Shown one piece after another: positions 1 through 10,356 of a DNA stretch of 64,000 nucleotides. Below the pieces are notes generated by a model. The model made no database searches, was not told where the DNA came from, and saw only the letters and a program-made list of their open reading frames with translations. The position numbers and the translations under genes were made by a program. Each line of letters begins with the position of its first letter. The stretch's first letter is position 1. Source of the DNA: an uncultured Bacteroidota bacterium (GTDB lineage Bacteria; Bacteroidota; Bacteroidia; Chitinophagales; Chitinophagaceae); contig CAIQQR010000130.1 of NCBI GenBank assembly GCA_903874055.1, positions 22,750 through 86,749 on the forward strand, in the 5' to 3' direction.

Positions 1-382
1 CTTTGTTTTGTTCATCGCGATACAAACGCTTGGGTCTTATAGATTCCCATCCAGCTTGATTATTATTGCCAAAATTGTTTTGTGCATTATTGGATGCACC
101 TGCGTGCTCAAATCCATCCTGTGCTTCAAAATCAGCAGGGCGGCCAATGCTTGCAATGATTAATTGAATTATTGATTCATTGATACAAACCTCTCCTTTC
201 TTTAATTTGTCATCACACAATTCTGCAACACGACACTCAATGTCATTGATAATTTCATCGCGGCCTTCTTCATTAGCAAAATAGATACGCAATGATTGGA
301 TATATTCTTTTAATAATTCATAGGCCTGTTCTTCGATTGGTAGAATACGACCTTGAAAATTGATATTGATTACTTTGTTCAT
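1..382 (-). CDS. PspC-domain-type protein, N-terminal part only (runs off the window edge)
   Basis: Reverse-strand ORF from ATG at 382: MNKVININFQGRILPIEEQAYELLKEYIQSLRIYFANEEGRDEIINDIECRVAELCDDKL..., typical N-terminus of Bacteroidota PspC proteins; immediately downstream of padR. Confidence 0.65.
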   Translation of the reverse strand, partial: MNKVININFQGRILPIEEQAYELLKEYIQSLRIYFANEEGRDEIINDIECRVAELCDDKLKKGEVCINESIIQLIIASIGRPADFEAQDGFEHAGASNNAQNNFGNNNQAGWESIRPKRLYRDEQNK

Positions 383-412
383 AAAAAGCTTTTTAATATT
401 TGATGAATGTTA

Positions 413-769
413 CTAAGCAACAATTGCTTCATTGTTATCATTATTGTTCTGTGTAAGTTGATTAACTGCTCCTGTCATTTCCTTCCAGGTTGTTAATAAA
501 ACTTCGTAGGCATGATTACCTTCCTCGGTTAACACAAAATATTTTCTTGGGGGGCCACTTACACTTTCCACCCATCTATAATTTAAAAGGCCTGCATTTT
601 TTAATCTTGTCAATAAAGGATACAAAGTTCCTTCAAGTATATGCAGATTGGCCGCTTTCATTTGCTCGACGATATCACTTGGATACACTTCGCCTTTTTG
701 AATGATGGACAATATGCAAAACTCCAATACGCCCTTGCGCATCTGACTTTGTGTGTTTTGTATATCCAT
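413..769 (-). CDS. PadR family transcriptional regulator
   Basis: ORF with MRKGVLEFCILSIIQKGEVYPSDIVEQMKAANLHILEGTLYPLLTRLKNAGLL, characteristic PadR wHTH; start taken at MDIQNTQ. Confidence 0.92.
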   Translation of the reverse strand: MDIQNTQSQMRKGVLEFCILSIIQKGEVYPSDIVEQMKAANLHILEGTLYPLLTRLKNAGLLNYRWVESVSGPPRKYFVLTEEGNHAYEVLLTTWKEMTGAVNQLTQNNNDNNEAIVA

Positions 770-802
770 GATAATAACTTTAGAACACAAAGCTAAGAGA
801 AC

Positions 803-833
803 ATTTAGTACTATGCATCACATAGTACTAAAT
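803..833. promoter_or_regulatory. Perfect inverted repeat (13-bp arms, 5-nt spacer), probable PadR operator
   Basis: ATTTAGTACTATG-catca-CATAGTACTAAAT directly upstream of padR. Confidence 0.75.
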
Positions 834-956
834 AAAATCATAATTTTTACATAATTAATTGATTTACAATATAATATGATTTTACAATAATTATGAATGG
901 CAAATAAATATGGACAATCGGTGATAAAATTGGGTTTAAAGCCCCCTATTTACGAA

Positions 957-2285
957 CTAAAAAACTACTAATTCGTAAAAATCCTCCTCGTTTAAATACT
1001 TGTTGGCCAAGTCTTGTAATTGTTGAGGCTGAATAGCGCGTACCGTTTTAATGGTATTGTAAAAATACTCCTCGGTTAAGCCATTTAAAATATAAGATTT
1101 CCAACGACCAATAATTTGAAATGGTCCATCAACGTCTCCCAATAAAGAACCTAACATATAGTTTTTGACTAAATTTAATTCATCCATTTCCACTAATTCA
1201 TTTTTTAAAATAGCCATCTCTTTATACACTTCGTCAATAGTAGCTCTGCAAACATCCTTACCAGCATCTGTACTAATTAACCATGCGCTTTGTTGAATAT
1301 GGTTTTGTAAATAACTATGAATGCCATACGTATACCCTTTGTCCTCTCTAATATTACTCATTAAACGAGAGCCAAAAAATCCACCAAAAATATTATTCAA
1401 TACTTGCACTGGTGCAAAATCTGGATGATGTCTATTAGGAAAATGTCTTGCTATTCTAATAGATCCTTGCACGGAACTTGGATCGTTTACCACATTGTAT
1501 TTTTTTTCATCAGCAGCAACAATTGCATGTTCAGGTGTTTCAATAATATGCTTGTTTAAAGGCAATGAACCAATATATTTATTCAATGTAGATTCAATAT
1601 CTGCAGGAAACTTGCCGGCCATAAATACAATACACTTTCCTTCCTTATAATATTTATTGTAAAAAGCAACTAAGTCCTCACGCGTTAATTGATTGTATGC
1701 AGCTTCACTTGAGTACTTTCCATAAGGATGATCAATCCCAAATAAATATTCATCAATAAATCTATTGGCAATAAAATCTCCTTTTTTTAAATTTAAAGTG
1801 AGTTGTTGAATTTGATTCTTCTTGTAAATTTCTAATTCGTTTTCAGGAAACACCGCATCCCCAACCAATTCACTCACTACAGGAATCACTTCTTGAAAAT
1901 GCTTTGTTAAACTATGTAAACTAATGGTGGCCGTTTCATTATAGCAGGATCTATTTAAATAGGCCCCATAAAATTCAAAAGCATCATTTACCTCAAATGC
2001 CGATTTACTGCTAGTACCATTTTTTAATAAATAATTTGTTGCAGGCGCTACCCAATTTTTTGTTTCAAAACTATTGCCTGCAAAAAATACCAATTCCATT
2101 AACATCACTTCTTGTGCGCCTCCTTCAAATGCATAAACTTCTACGCCATTGTCTAAAGTGTATTTTTGACAAGGCTTTAATTGAATATCAAAATCAACTG
2201 CGTCTTTTATATTGGGAGCGATGGTTCTATCTAATGACATAGGATGGTTATTATGCGAATTTATTTTTCTTGAGTGTTTATACAA
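957..2285 (-). CDS. M16 family metallopeptidase (likely non-catalytic partner subunit)
   Basis: M16-type fold motifs; no HxxEH seen; adjacent to catalytic M16 gene. Confidence 0.85.
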   Translation of the reverse strand: MYKHSRKINSHNNHPMSLDRTIAPNIKDAVDFDIQLKPCQKYTLDNGVEVYAFEGGAQEVMLMELVFFAGNSFETKNWVAPATNYLLKNGTSSKSAFEVNDAFEFYGAYLNRSCYNETATISLHSLTKHFQEVIPVVSELVGDAVFPENELEIYKKNQIQQLTLNLKKGDFIANRFIDEYLFGIDHPYGKYSSEAAYNQLTREDLVAFYNKYYKEGKCIVFMAGKFPADIESTLNKYIGSLPLNKHIIETPEHAIVAADEKKYNVVNDPSSVQGSIRIARHFPNRHHPDFAPVQVLNNIFGGFFGSRLMSNIREDKGYTYGIHSYLQNHIQQSAWLISTDAGKDVCRATIDEVYKEMAILKNELVEMDELNLVKNYMLGSLLGDVDGPFQIIGRWKSYILNGLTEEYFYNTIKTVRAIQPQQLQDLANKYLNEEDFYELVVF

Positions 2286-2291
2286 ATGGGA

Positions 2292-3533
2292 TTAAGCAGT
2301 TTTGCTATAGTAGTATAATGTGTTTCTATTGTTGTCTTCAAAGATGGTTTTTGCAGTAGCTTGAATATGTTCAGGAGTCACTGCCTGATACTTTGCAAGC
2401 TCATCATTCATTAAAGCGGCGTCCCCTAATAATTCATAAAATGCAAGGCTTTGCGCGCGATTCATAATACTCATATCTTCAAAACAAATCATACTCTCTG
2501 TTTTATTAATTACTTTTTGCACTTCCTTAGTATCTAAAATTACTTGCTTCATTTTTTCTACTTCTTCCAGCACTGCTTTTTCAGCAACCGACATACTTAT
2601 GCCTTTTACCAATTTGCCTGTAATCACAAATAAGCCTGGATCAATGGTTCCAAAGTGATAACAAGAAATAGAAGAAAACAATTGTCTTACCTTAATAAGT
2701 TGCTCATATAAACGAGAGGATGCACCTCCACCTAAAACTTCGGTCAATAAATCGGTTGCATGATAAGATGCATCAAAACGTCCTCCCATATGCCAAGTCA
2801 TCATCAACATATCCATTGGTACATCAGCACGCACATCCAAGCTTCGATGCTTTTCTTGTTTAGGCTCCTGTGGTAAATTTCTTTCATAAGGTTTGCCTGC
2901 AGGAATGGGGGCAAACCATTTCTCCGCCAATACTTTTATGTCTTCTGTTTTTATATTTCCAGTAACTACCAAAATGGCATTATTGGGACGATAAAATTGA
3001 AAGAAAAAATCTTTTACTTCTTCCATCTTTGCTTGCTCCACATGAGCAAGGGAAGCGCCAATGGTCATCCAGCGATAGGGATGTTTAGTATAAGCAAGGG
3101 TGCGCATTTTATGCCAAGCATCCCCATAAGGCTTATTAATATAGTGCTCCTTAAACTCTTCACACACTACTTTTCGTTGTACTTCCAAACTTTTAGGACT
3201 AAACGCTAGGGATAACATTCTATCACTCTCCAACCAAAAAGCAGTTTCAATATTTTCAGCAGGAAGCTGACAATAATAATTGGTAAGATCATTGGTAGTG
3301 TAGGCATTGTTCTCCCCACCAGCTCTTTGCAAAGGCTCATCATATTCAGGAATATTAATACTCCCCCCAAACATTAAATGTTCAAATAAGTGAGCGAACC
3401 CCGTTTTTTCAGGGTTTTCATCTTTAGCACCTACATTGTACAATATATTCACTACGGCCATGGGTGTTGTAGTATCCTGATGGACCAACACTTTAAGGCC
3501 ATTATCTAATTGAAATCGGTCAAATTGTATCAT
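2292..3533 (-). CDS. M16 family zinc metallopeptidase (catalytic)
   Basis: HLFEHLMFGGS (HxxEH inverted zinc motif) near N-terminus. Confidence 0.93.
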   Translation of the reverse strand: MIQFDRFQLDNGLKVLVHQDTTTPMAVVNILYNVGAKDENPEKTGFAHLFEHLMFGGSINIPEYDEPLQRAGGENNAYTTNDLTNYYCQLPAENIETAFWLESDRMLSLAFSPKSLEVQRKVVCEEFKEHYINKPYGDAWHKMRTLAYTKHPYRWMTIGASLAHVEQAKMEEVKDFFFQFYRPNNAILVVTGNIKTEDIKVLAEKWFAPIPAGKPYERNLPQEPKQEKHRSLDVRADVPMDMLMMTWHMGGRFDASYHATDLLTEVLGGGASSRLYEQLIKVRQLFSSISCYHFGTIDPGLFVITGKLVKGISMSVAEKAVLEEVEKMKQVILDTKEVQKVINKTESMICFEDMSIMNRAQSLAFYELLGDAALMNDELAKYQAVTPEHIQATAKTIFEDNNRNTLYYYSKTA

Positions 3534-3650
3534 AATAAAGGGTAAAATTACTCCTTTTAAACAAGAGTCAATTTGCGAATATAGATAAAATAAATAGGGC
3601 TATGAAGCAAACCCTTTACCCCTTAACTTTGTTACACTTAAAACGAGCAT

Positions 3651-4775
3651 ATGCAATTAGAAGAATTATATAAGAAAGCCCTGAATTTTGAGTACTTAAC
3701 CAAGGAAGAAGGTATGTTTTTGTTTGAACATGCGCCCTTAAATGAGATTAGCTATGTTGCTAATGAATTGAGAAAAAAGCAGGTGCCGCATGGTAAAGTA
3801 ACTTGGCAGATTGACCGAAATGTAAATACCACCAATGTATGTATTGCAAACTGTAAGTTTTGTAATTTTTATAGAATTCCTGGTCACCCTGAAGCCTATA
3901 TCACCGATATGGATACCTATCGTGTAAAAATTAAAGAAACCTTAGCTTGGGGTGGAGATCAATTATTATTACAAGGAGGACATCACCCTGAATTAGGATT
4001 GCAATTTTATGTAGATATTTTTAGTCAAATTAAAAATGAATTCCCAACCATTAAGTTGCACACTTTGGGACCCCCAGAGATTGCGCATATCGCAAAGTTG
4101 GAAGGCATGACCCATACCGAAGTATTAAAAGCATTGCAAGCTGCAGGCATGGATTCCTTACCAGGAGCAGGAGCTGAGATATTAGTTGATCGAGTGCGTA
4201 AATTAGTTTCTAATGGAAAATGTGGAGCAGATGAGTGGTTAGAAGTAATGGCTGCTGCACACCAATTAAATATAACTACAAGTGCTACGATGATGTTTGG
4301 TCACGTGGAAACTTTGGAGGAAAGATTTATTCACTTAGTACGCATTCGTGAAACACAGGATAGAAAACCAGCTAATGCAAAAGGTTTCTTAGCATTTATT
4401 CCATGGACTTTCCAAGATGTAGATACTCTTTTAACTAAAATTAGAGGAGTACATAATTTAACCACTACCGAGGAGTATATTAGAATGATTGCAATTAGCC
4501 GCATCATGTTACCTAATATCAAAAACATTCAAGCTAGTTGGTTAACTGTTGGAAAGGCAACAGCACAGGTTTGTTTAGAAGCAGGCGCTAATGATTTTGG
4601 AAGTATTATGTTGGAAGAAAACGTGGTAAGCGCCGCTGGTGCTCCTCATCGTTTTACCTATAAAACAATCCAAGAAGCAATTAAAGAAGCAGGATTTGAA
4701 CCACAATTGCGCAACCAACAATACGAATGGCGCGAACTTCCAGCTGATATCCAAGAACAAATTGTAAATTATTAA
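3651..4775 (+). CDS. mqnC: Cyclic dehypoxanthinyl futalosine synthase (radical SAM)
   Basis: CIANCKFCNFYR radical-SAM cluster motif, GGDQLLLQGGHHPELGL, LPGAGAEIL. Confidence 0.88.
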   Translation: MQLEELYKKALNFEYLTKEEGMFLFEHAPLNEISYVANELRKKQVPHGKVTWQIDRNVNTTNVCIANCKFCNFYRIPGHPEAYITDMDTYRVKIKETLAWGGDQLLLQGGHHPELGLQFYVDIFSQIKNEFPTIKLHTLGPPEIAHIAKLEGMTHTEVLKALQAAGMDSLPGAGAEILVDRVRKLVSNGKCGADEWLEVMAAAHQLNITTSATMMFGHVETLEERFIHLVRIRETQDRKPANAKGFLAFIPWTFQDVDTLLTKIRGVHNLTTTEEYIRMIAISRIMLPNIKNIQASWLTVGKATAQVCLEAGANDFGSIMLEENVVSAAGAPHRFTYKTIQEAIKEAGFEPQLRNQQYEWRELPADIQEQIVNY

Positions 4776-4845
4776 CAGTCCTTTGTAACTTTTTGGGTTC
4801 CCCCTTCGTTATACCTTTACATAACAGCAAAACGAAGGAAGAAAG

Positions 4846-5337
4846 ATGACTGATAAAGATTTCAATAATTGCGTAGATGCATACTCAGATGGGGTCTATC
4901 GCTTTATTATCAAAAATATTGGTCATGAAGCAGATGCACAGGATATTGTACAAACAGCATTTGAGAAGTTATGGGTAAATCGTACAAAAGTTGAAACAGA
5001 TAAGTCAAAATCTTATTTGTTTACAGTTGCTTATCATCAAATGATTGATCATATTCGCAAGGATAAGCGAAACAATACCACGGATAATTTTGACGAAGTA
5101 AAAATCAGTATACACCAGGAAGGTGATACCGAATTAAAACAAATTCTACTTAAAGCAATCAATGAACTAAACCCTACCCAAAGAAGTTTGGTTTTACTTA
5201 AAGATTATGAAGGATATAGTTACCAAGAAATTGGGGAAATCATGGATTTATCTGAAAGTAAAGTAAAAGTATATTTACATAGAGCACGTTTACTATTGAA
5301 AGAAAAATTAGTTCACCTTGAAAAAATGCGTGCGTAA
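4846..5337 (+). CDS. ECF-type RNA polymerase sigma factor
   Basis: Sigma-70 region 2 and region 4 (YSYQEIGEIMDLSESKVKVYLHRAR). Confidence 0.93.
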   Translation: MTDKDFNNCVDAYSDGVYRFIIKNIGHEADAQDIVQTAFEKLWVNRTKVETDKSKSYLFTVAYHQMIDHIRKDKRNNTTDNFDEVKISIHQEGDTELKQILLKAINELNPTQRSLVLLKDYEGYSYQEIGEIMDLSESKVKVYLHRARLLLKEKLVHLEKMRA

Positions 5338-6230
5338 TGAAAATAAATACCACCAATTACGAGGAGTGCTTTTTGTTGTATATCGACAATGAACTTTCTG
5401 ATGAACAAAAAGTAGCAGTTGAAAATTTCATGGAAGAAAATCCGGTATATAAAAAAGAATTTACCTTAATACAACAATCCGTTCTTGCCCCTGAAAATAT
5501 TTTATTTGAGGATAAAGTTTTTTTGTATCGACTAGAAGAATTGGAAGCGAGTTTACCTATCTCCATTAAGCAAGGCTTATACCGAGAGGAAGCAAAATTG
5601 ATGGAAGGGTTTTTCAACAGAAAATTAATACGCAGTATTGCGGCTGTAGCTGCTTTATTTTTATTAATTATTGGTTATAATTTAATACCAACTATTCCTG
5701 TAAAACAAAATAACCTTAAGGGGCTCTCAAACAATGAGCGCGTCGTAAAAAATGATGCACAATCTTATTTAAGTAACACTGCTAATAGTGGCCATAAGCA
5801 AGTTGAGCACATGGAAGATTATAAAAAAAAGCAGAATGCTAACGTAATAATACAAGACAATGACAGTAGCACTCACCGATTAAATACATTAATATCCATC
5901 TCTACAGAGAAAAATAATTACGCTCAACAAGCAGGCATTATTCAATCTATAGCTACTTCATCCAATCATTTTGTAACGAACGATAATGCAATAAAAACAG
6001 TGCCAATTATAAATAACACGGTTGCTATTGCCACAGTTAACGAAAAAATAGTCAGCAGCGAAGTAAGTGTTTTGGCCGAATCTAAAGAAGAATTTGAAAA
6101 TATAAATACTGACAACCCAGATAGAATTATTTACATCGCGAATATGGAAATTGACGGCGATAAATTAAGAGGCTTCACCAGACGTATTGGTGCATTTATA
6201 AAAAGAAATAAAACAGAAAAAGAAAAATAA
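5337..6230 (+). CDS. Predicted anti-sigma factor, single TM
   Basis: Overlaps sigma stop by 1 nt (TAATG); N-terminal zf-HC2-like region YIDNELSDEQKVAVENFM; hydrophobic segment IAAVAALFLLIIGYNLI. Confidence 0.7.
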   Translation: MKINTTNYEECFLLYIDNELSDEQKVAVENFMEENPVYKKEFTLIQQSVLAPENILFEDKVFLYRLEELEASLPISIKQGLYREEAKLMEGFFNRKLIRSIAAVAALFLLIIGYNLIPTIPVKQNNLKGLSNNERVVKNDAQSYLSNTANSGHKQVEHMEDYKKKQNANVIIQDNDSSTHRLNTLISISTEKNNYAQQAGIIQSIATSSNHFVTNDNAIKTVPIINNTVAIATVNEKIVSSEVSVLAESKEEFENINTDNPDRIIYIANMEIDGDKLRGFTRRIGAFIKRNKTEKEK

Positions 6231-6235
6231 ATAAT

Positions 6236-7240
6236 ATGAAAAAGATAATTGTAGTCTTAGGGGTTTTAATTGCGAGCAATGCAATTGCTCAAAATGATAG
6301 TGCAGTTGCTAAAAAAGCGGATACCATTCGCGTTGGAAATATGGTGATTGTAAATGGTAAAATGGATAAATCTGATAAACGAAATAACGATGATGTTAGT
6401 ATTAATATAGGTAATGACACTTTAGTATCGATAATTGATGATACTGTAAAAGTGGGAAGAATACGCATTATTAATAAACAAGAAGGCACTTCAGGCTACG
6501 GTCAAAAGGATTTAGCTTCCTTACTTCAAGGTGATTTTAAAAAGACAAAAATTACGATTGAAAAAGCGCCAAAAAAATTGCAAAACATAAGTACTAATTG
6601 GTGGATTTTTGATTTAGGTTTTGCCAATTTAGTAGACAATACTGCTCCATTAATGTACTCCCCTGCCTTCTTACCATATCAATCTATGTTGCCTGCTGCA
6701 CCAAGTTCAGCAAACTTAAAGTTGAATAATGCTAAATCAAGCAATGTAAATATTTGGATTGTACAACAAAAAATAAATTTATCACAACACCAATGGAATT
6801 TAAAATATGGCATTGGTATTGAGATGTATAATTTCAGATTTGAACAACCCATTAGTTTTAGCAATACCCCTGGTAACTATGTATATTTTGATAACGTAAA
6901 TTTTAGTAAGAATAAATTATTTGTAGAATATTTGACAGTGCCGGTACAATTAAATTTTCAATCTAACCCTGAAAATAAAAAAAGTTTTTACGCAAGTTTA
7001 GGGCTTAGTGCGGGTTATTTAGTTCAATCACATACTAAACAAATAAGTGAAGAGCGAGGTAAAAGAAAAGTGAATGGGAATTTTGATTTAAACAATACCA
7101 AATTAGCCACCATTGGCGAATTAGGAGTTGGCGGGATTCGATTATATGGGTCTTACAGTTTAACTAACTTATTTGATAAAAAATTGACCAGTTTTGATAT
7201 GGCCCCCTTCGCCATTGGGATAAGATTTAGTAAGTTCTAA
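6236..7240 (+). CDS. Secreted outer-membrane beta-barrel-like protein
   Basis: Signal peptide MKKIIVVLGVLIASNAIAQ; C-terminal aromatic ending IGIRFSKF. Confidence 0.65.
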   Translation: MKKIIVVLGVLIASNAIAQNDSAVAKKADTIRVGNMVIVNGKMDKSDKRNNDDVSINIGNDTLVSIIDDTVKVGRIRIINKQEGTSGYGQKDLASLLQGDFKKTKITIEKAPKKLQNISTNWWIFDLGFANLVDNTAPLMYSPAFLPYQSMLPAAPSSANLKLNNAKSSNVNIWIVQQKINLSQHQWNLKYGIGIEMYNFRFEQPISFSNTPGNYVYFDNVNFSKNKLFVEYLTVPVQLNFQSNPENKKSFYASLGLSAGYLVQSHTKQISEERGKRKVNGNFDLNNTKLATIGELGVGGIRLYGSYSLTNLFDKKLTSFDMAPFAIGIRFSKF

Positions 7241-7285
7241 TGAAATTTTTTAACTACTTGTTAACTACTTGATAGATGCGCTATT

Positions 7286-7315
7286 AAAAAAGCCCTTCGA
7301 TGGAAGGGCTTTTTT
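7286..7315. terminator. Bidirectional intrinsic terminator
   Basis: AAAAAAGCCCTTC-gatg-GAAGGGCTTTTTT between convergent genes. Confidence 0.9.
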
Positions 7316-7334
7316 AATTCTATGAAATGAAATA

Positions 7335-8606
7335 TTAAATTAAATTTTCGTTTCCAAAATAAGGTTGCAATACTTTAGGCAAAGCAATGCCAGCCTCGGT
7401 TTGATAGTTTTCAACGATGGCTGCAAAAATTCTTGGCAAGGCCAATGAACTTCCATTTAAAGAGTGTGCGAATTGAATTTTTCCATCTGCATCTTTAAAT
7501 CGACACTTCATTCTGTAAGTTTGATACGCTTGGAAATTACTTACACTACTTACTTCTAACCATCTTTCCTGCGCAGCGCTATATACTTCAAAATCATAAG
7601 TAATAGCAGATGCAAATCCCATGTCTCCACCACATAATCTTAGGATACGATATTGTAAGCCTAGACTGATTAATAATTTTTCAACATGCGCTACCATCTC
7701 GTCTAATACAAGGTCGCTTTTATCTGGATGTACTATTTGAATGATTTCTACCTTCTCAAATTGATGCACTCTGTTCAACCCGCGAACATCTTTCCCAAAA
7801 CTTCCCGCCTCTCTTCTAAAACATGGAGAGTAGGCAGTCATTTGAATTGGCAAATCTGCTTCCTTTAAAACAGTATCACGAAACACATTAGTAACAGGCA
7901 CTTCGGCAGTAGGGATTAAATAAAAATCATCCTCGGTAGCATGGTACATTTGACCCTCTTTGTCTGGTAATTGACCAGTAGCAAATGCCGAAGCTGCATT
8001 CACCATAAAAGGAGGAAGATATTCAGTATATCCGGCAGCTGTATTAAAATCTAAAAAATATTGAGTCAATACTCTTTGGAATTTAGCGCCTTTGCCAATA
8101 TATAAAGGGAAGCCGCTTCCTGTTATTTTAGCCCCGGTTTCAAAATCTACTAAATTGTATTTTTTAATTAAATCCCAATGCGCTTCTGCTCCATTTGGAA
8201 GTGTTGGCGTGCTTCCACCTTGTCTTACTACTTCATTTTCTTCGGGTGTTTTTCCCAGTGGTACTAAATCATGAGGCAGGTTAGGGAACTGCACAATTAA
8301 TAATTGGAGATTGGCTTCTACTTCGGCCATCTTTTCTTTTAAAGGTTCCAATTGTTTTTTCCAATCCGCAACCTCATTTTTCAAAGCCTCGGCTTTATCC
8401 TTTTCACCCTTAGCCATGAACCCACCAATTTCCTTGGAAGCCGCATTTACTTTGGATTGAAGTTCATCAAAAGCTGCTTGTAATTGCTTTCTTTGATCAT
8501 CTACTGCAATCACTTCGTCCACTAAATCAACATTAGCAAAGTGCTTGATTGCCAATTTCTTTTTTGCCAAATCGGTATTTTGACGCAAGAAGTTTACCTG
8601 TAACAT
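7335..8606 (-). CDS. serS: Seryl-tRNA synthetase
   Basis: Class II aaRS motifs FRREAGSFGKDVRGLNRVHQFEKVE and HSLNGSSLALPRIFAAIVENYQ; start at MLQVNFLRQN. Confidence 0.97.
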   Translation of the reverse strand: MLQVNFLRQNTDLAKKKLAIKHFANVDLVDEVIAVDDQRKQLQAAFDELQSKVNAASKEIGGFMAKGEKDKAEALKNEVADWKKQLEPLKEKMAEVEANLQLLIVQFPNLPHDLVPLGKTPEENEVVRQGGSTPTLPNGAEAHWDLIKKYNLVDFETGAKITGSGFPLYIGKGAKFQRVLTQYFLDFNTAAGYTEYLPPFMVNAASAFATGQLPDKEGQMYHATEDDFYLIPTAEVPVTNVFRDTVLKEADLPIQMTAYSPCFRREAGSFGKDVRGLNRVHQFEKVEIIQIVHPDKSDLVLDEMVAHVEKLLISLGLQYRILRLCGGDMGFASAITYDFEVYSAAQERWLEVSSVSNFQAYQTYRMKCRFKDADGKIQFAHSLNGSSLALPRIFAAIVENYQTEAGIALPKVLQPYFGNENLI

Positions 8607-8690
8607 AAATGCAAATTTTGGCAAAGATAATCAAACCATCCTACTACGCCTATATATCCCCTACCTTTGCTGAAAATTTGACATAATAAA

Positions 8691-9038
8691 ATGGCCAATA
8701 TACAAGACGATTTACAGACAAGATGGTGGAATTTGGAGAAGAAATTGATGGACCAATTTGGGAAAAAGCCTGATACCGAAGCGGTTTTATTCCTCATTGG
8801 ATTACAAGAGACTGGTTTTATAAGAGAAAAAATAACCAAAGAGCAAAAACAGGACCTAATGCATATTGCTATTTGTAGCATTCTGTCTCCAAGTGGTTAT
8901 TATTTGCTGGAAGGAAAGGATGATGAGGGCTGGCCTCATTTTAAACAACTAAAACAACTTCCTGTGATGAATTTGATGGAGCAAGAGGTTCTCCTAAAAG
9001 AGCATATTTTGCTGTATTTTGATAATATTAGGTATTAG
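8691..9038 (+). CDS. Conserved hypothetical protein
   Basis: 115-aa ORF between serS and gcvH; no family assigned. Confidence 0.7.
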   Translation: MANIQDDLQTRWWNLEKKLMDQFGKKPDTEAVLFLIGLQETGFIREKITKEQKQDLMHIAICSILSPSGYYLLEGKDDEGWPHFKQLKQLPVMNLMEQEVLLKEHILLYFDNIRY

Positions 9039-9093
9039 CAGATTGGTTTTTTAGCGTTTTTAATGGATATTTGCAATAATAAAAACAGCACCT

Positions 9094-9471
9094 ATGCAAT
9101 TCCCTGCCGAATTACGTTACACAAAAGATCATGAGTGGATTAAATTAGATGGTACAACTGCTACCATTGGTATTACTGATTTTGCACAAAGCGAGTTAGG
9201 AGATATCGTTTATTTAGACATTAACACTGTTGGAAAAAGTTTAGCAGCAGAAGCTGTATTTGGAACTGTAGAAGCAGTTAAAACGGTGAGTGATTTATTT
9301 TTGCCAATGGCAGGAACCATCTTGGAAGTAAACCCAGCACTTACCTCAAATCCTGAATTAGTGAATTCAGATCCATACGGCGCAGGTTGGATGGTGAAGG
9401 TAACTGTTAACAATGCAGCTGATTTTGAAGGATTAATGAATAGCGAAGCATACGCAAGCTTAGTACACTAA
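9094..9471 (+). CDS. gcvH: Glycine cleavage system H protein
   Basis: [19 protein letters not shown], lipoyl-lysine region [17 protein letters not shown]. Confidence 0.97.
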   Translation: MQFPAELRYTKDHEWIKLDGTTATIGITDFAQSELGDIVYLDINTVGKSLAAEAVFGTVEAVKTVSDLFLPMAGTILEVNPALTSNPELVNSDPYGAGWMVKVTVNNAADFEGLMNSEAYASLVH

Positions 9472-9476
9472 TTTAA

Positions 9477-9872
9477 ATGTCAATAAAAACATTTATTTGG
9501 GTTGTAGCAGAAATTGTAATTGTATTCATTTTATTGAGTTTACCAGGAAACAGTTTTCATACACAATCCAAATGGTTTGGCAATTTCCCTATAGACAAAC
9601 TAGTGCACGTTTGCTTGTTTGGATCATTGTCCTTTTCGTTTTTCTTTCATTTTGAAAGAACCAATTACAGACAATTAAAAACAGTAAGGGCAAAAGCAAT
9701 TGTGTTAATTTTTTGTATTGTTTACGGAATAGGTATGGAATTTTATCAAAAATATTTTGTTCCAACCAGAGGCTTTGAAGTAAATGATATGGTTGCAGAT
9801 GCAGTGGGAGCAATACTTGCTTTGCCTTTATTCAACTGGCTTAATAAAAAAATCCTTAGGAAGCATTCATAA
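9477..9872 (+). CDS. VanZ family membrane protein
   Basis: Multi-TM, DKLVHVCLFGSLSF, YGIGMEFYQKYF, RGFEVNDMVADAVGAI. Confidence 0.85.
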   Translation: MSIKTFIWVVAEIVIVFILLSLPGNSFHTQSKWFGNFPIDKLVHVCLFGSLSFSFFFHFERTNYRQLKTVRAKAIVLIFCIVYGIGMEFYQKYFVPTRGFEVNDMVADAVGAILALPLFNWLNKKILRKHS

Positions 9873-9875
9873 TTA

Positions 9876-10337
9876 ATGGGAATAGAAAAAGATATACAAC
9901 AACCAAATTTTAGAAATGAATACCAAAAAATGGGTATTAACTTGTTGTATACAGCCAATTGGTTGAATGAGAATATTGGCAAATTTTTAGAACAGGAGGA
10001 AATCACTCAGCAACAATATAATATCTTAAGAATTTTGCGTGGAAGCGAAGTACCATTGAGCACCTTGCAAATTAGAGAACGCATGTTAGACAAAATGAGT
10101 GATACAAGTAGAATTGTTGATCGTTTAATTATTAAAGAATTAGTTGCAAAATCTACCTGCCCTACCGATAAAAGACTGGTGGACATAACGCTTACTATTA
10201 AAGGTTATGCGTTGGTTGAAAAATTAGATCAACTAAATGATCAAATTGATGGACTATTAAAAGGTGTCACAGAAAACGAAGCTAAAACCATCAATGAAAT
10301 TTTGGATAAGCTTCGCTCCAGTGTCGAAAAAAAATAA
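9876..10337 (+). CDS. MarR family transcriptional regulator
   Basis: wHTH with ITQQQYNILRILRG, MLDKMSDTSRIVDRLIIKELV. Confidence 0.9.
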   Translation: MGIEKDIQQPNFRNEYQKMGINLLYTANWLNENIGKFLEQEEITQQQYNILRILRGSEVPLSTLQIRERMLDKMSDTSRIVDRLIIKELVAKSTCPTDKRLVDITLTIKGYALVEKLDQLNDQIDGLLKGVTENEAKTINEILDKLRSSVEKK

Positions 10338-10356
10338 ATAAAATAATTAAAGTATA

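Noticed and set aside
957-3533. Gene duplication artefact of two M16 ORFs
   Set aside because: Sequences are clearly diverged; paired catalytic/non-catalytic M16 genes are common in Bacteroidota
8594-8881. Antisense ORF of 95 aa over serS start and the adjacent gene
   Set aside because: Overlaps better-supported genes on the other strand and shows no recognisable protein features
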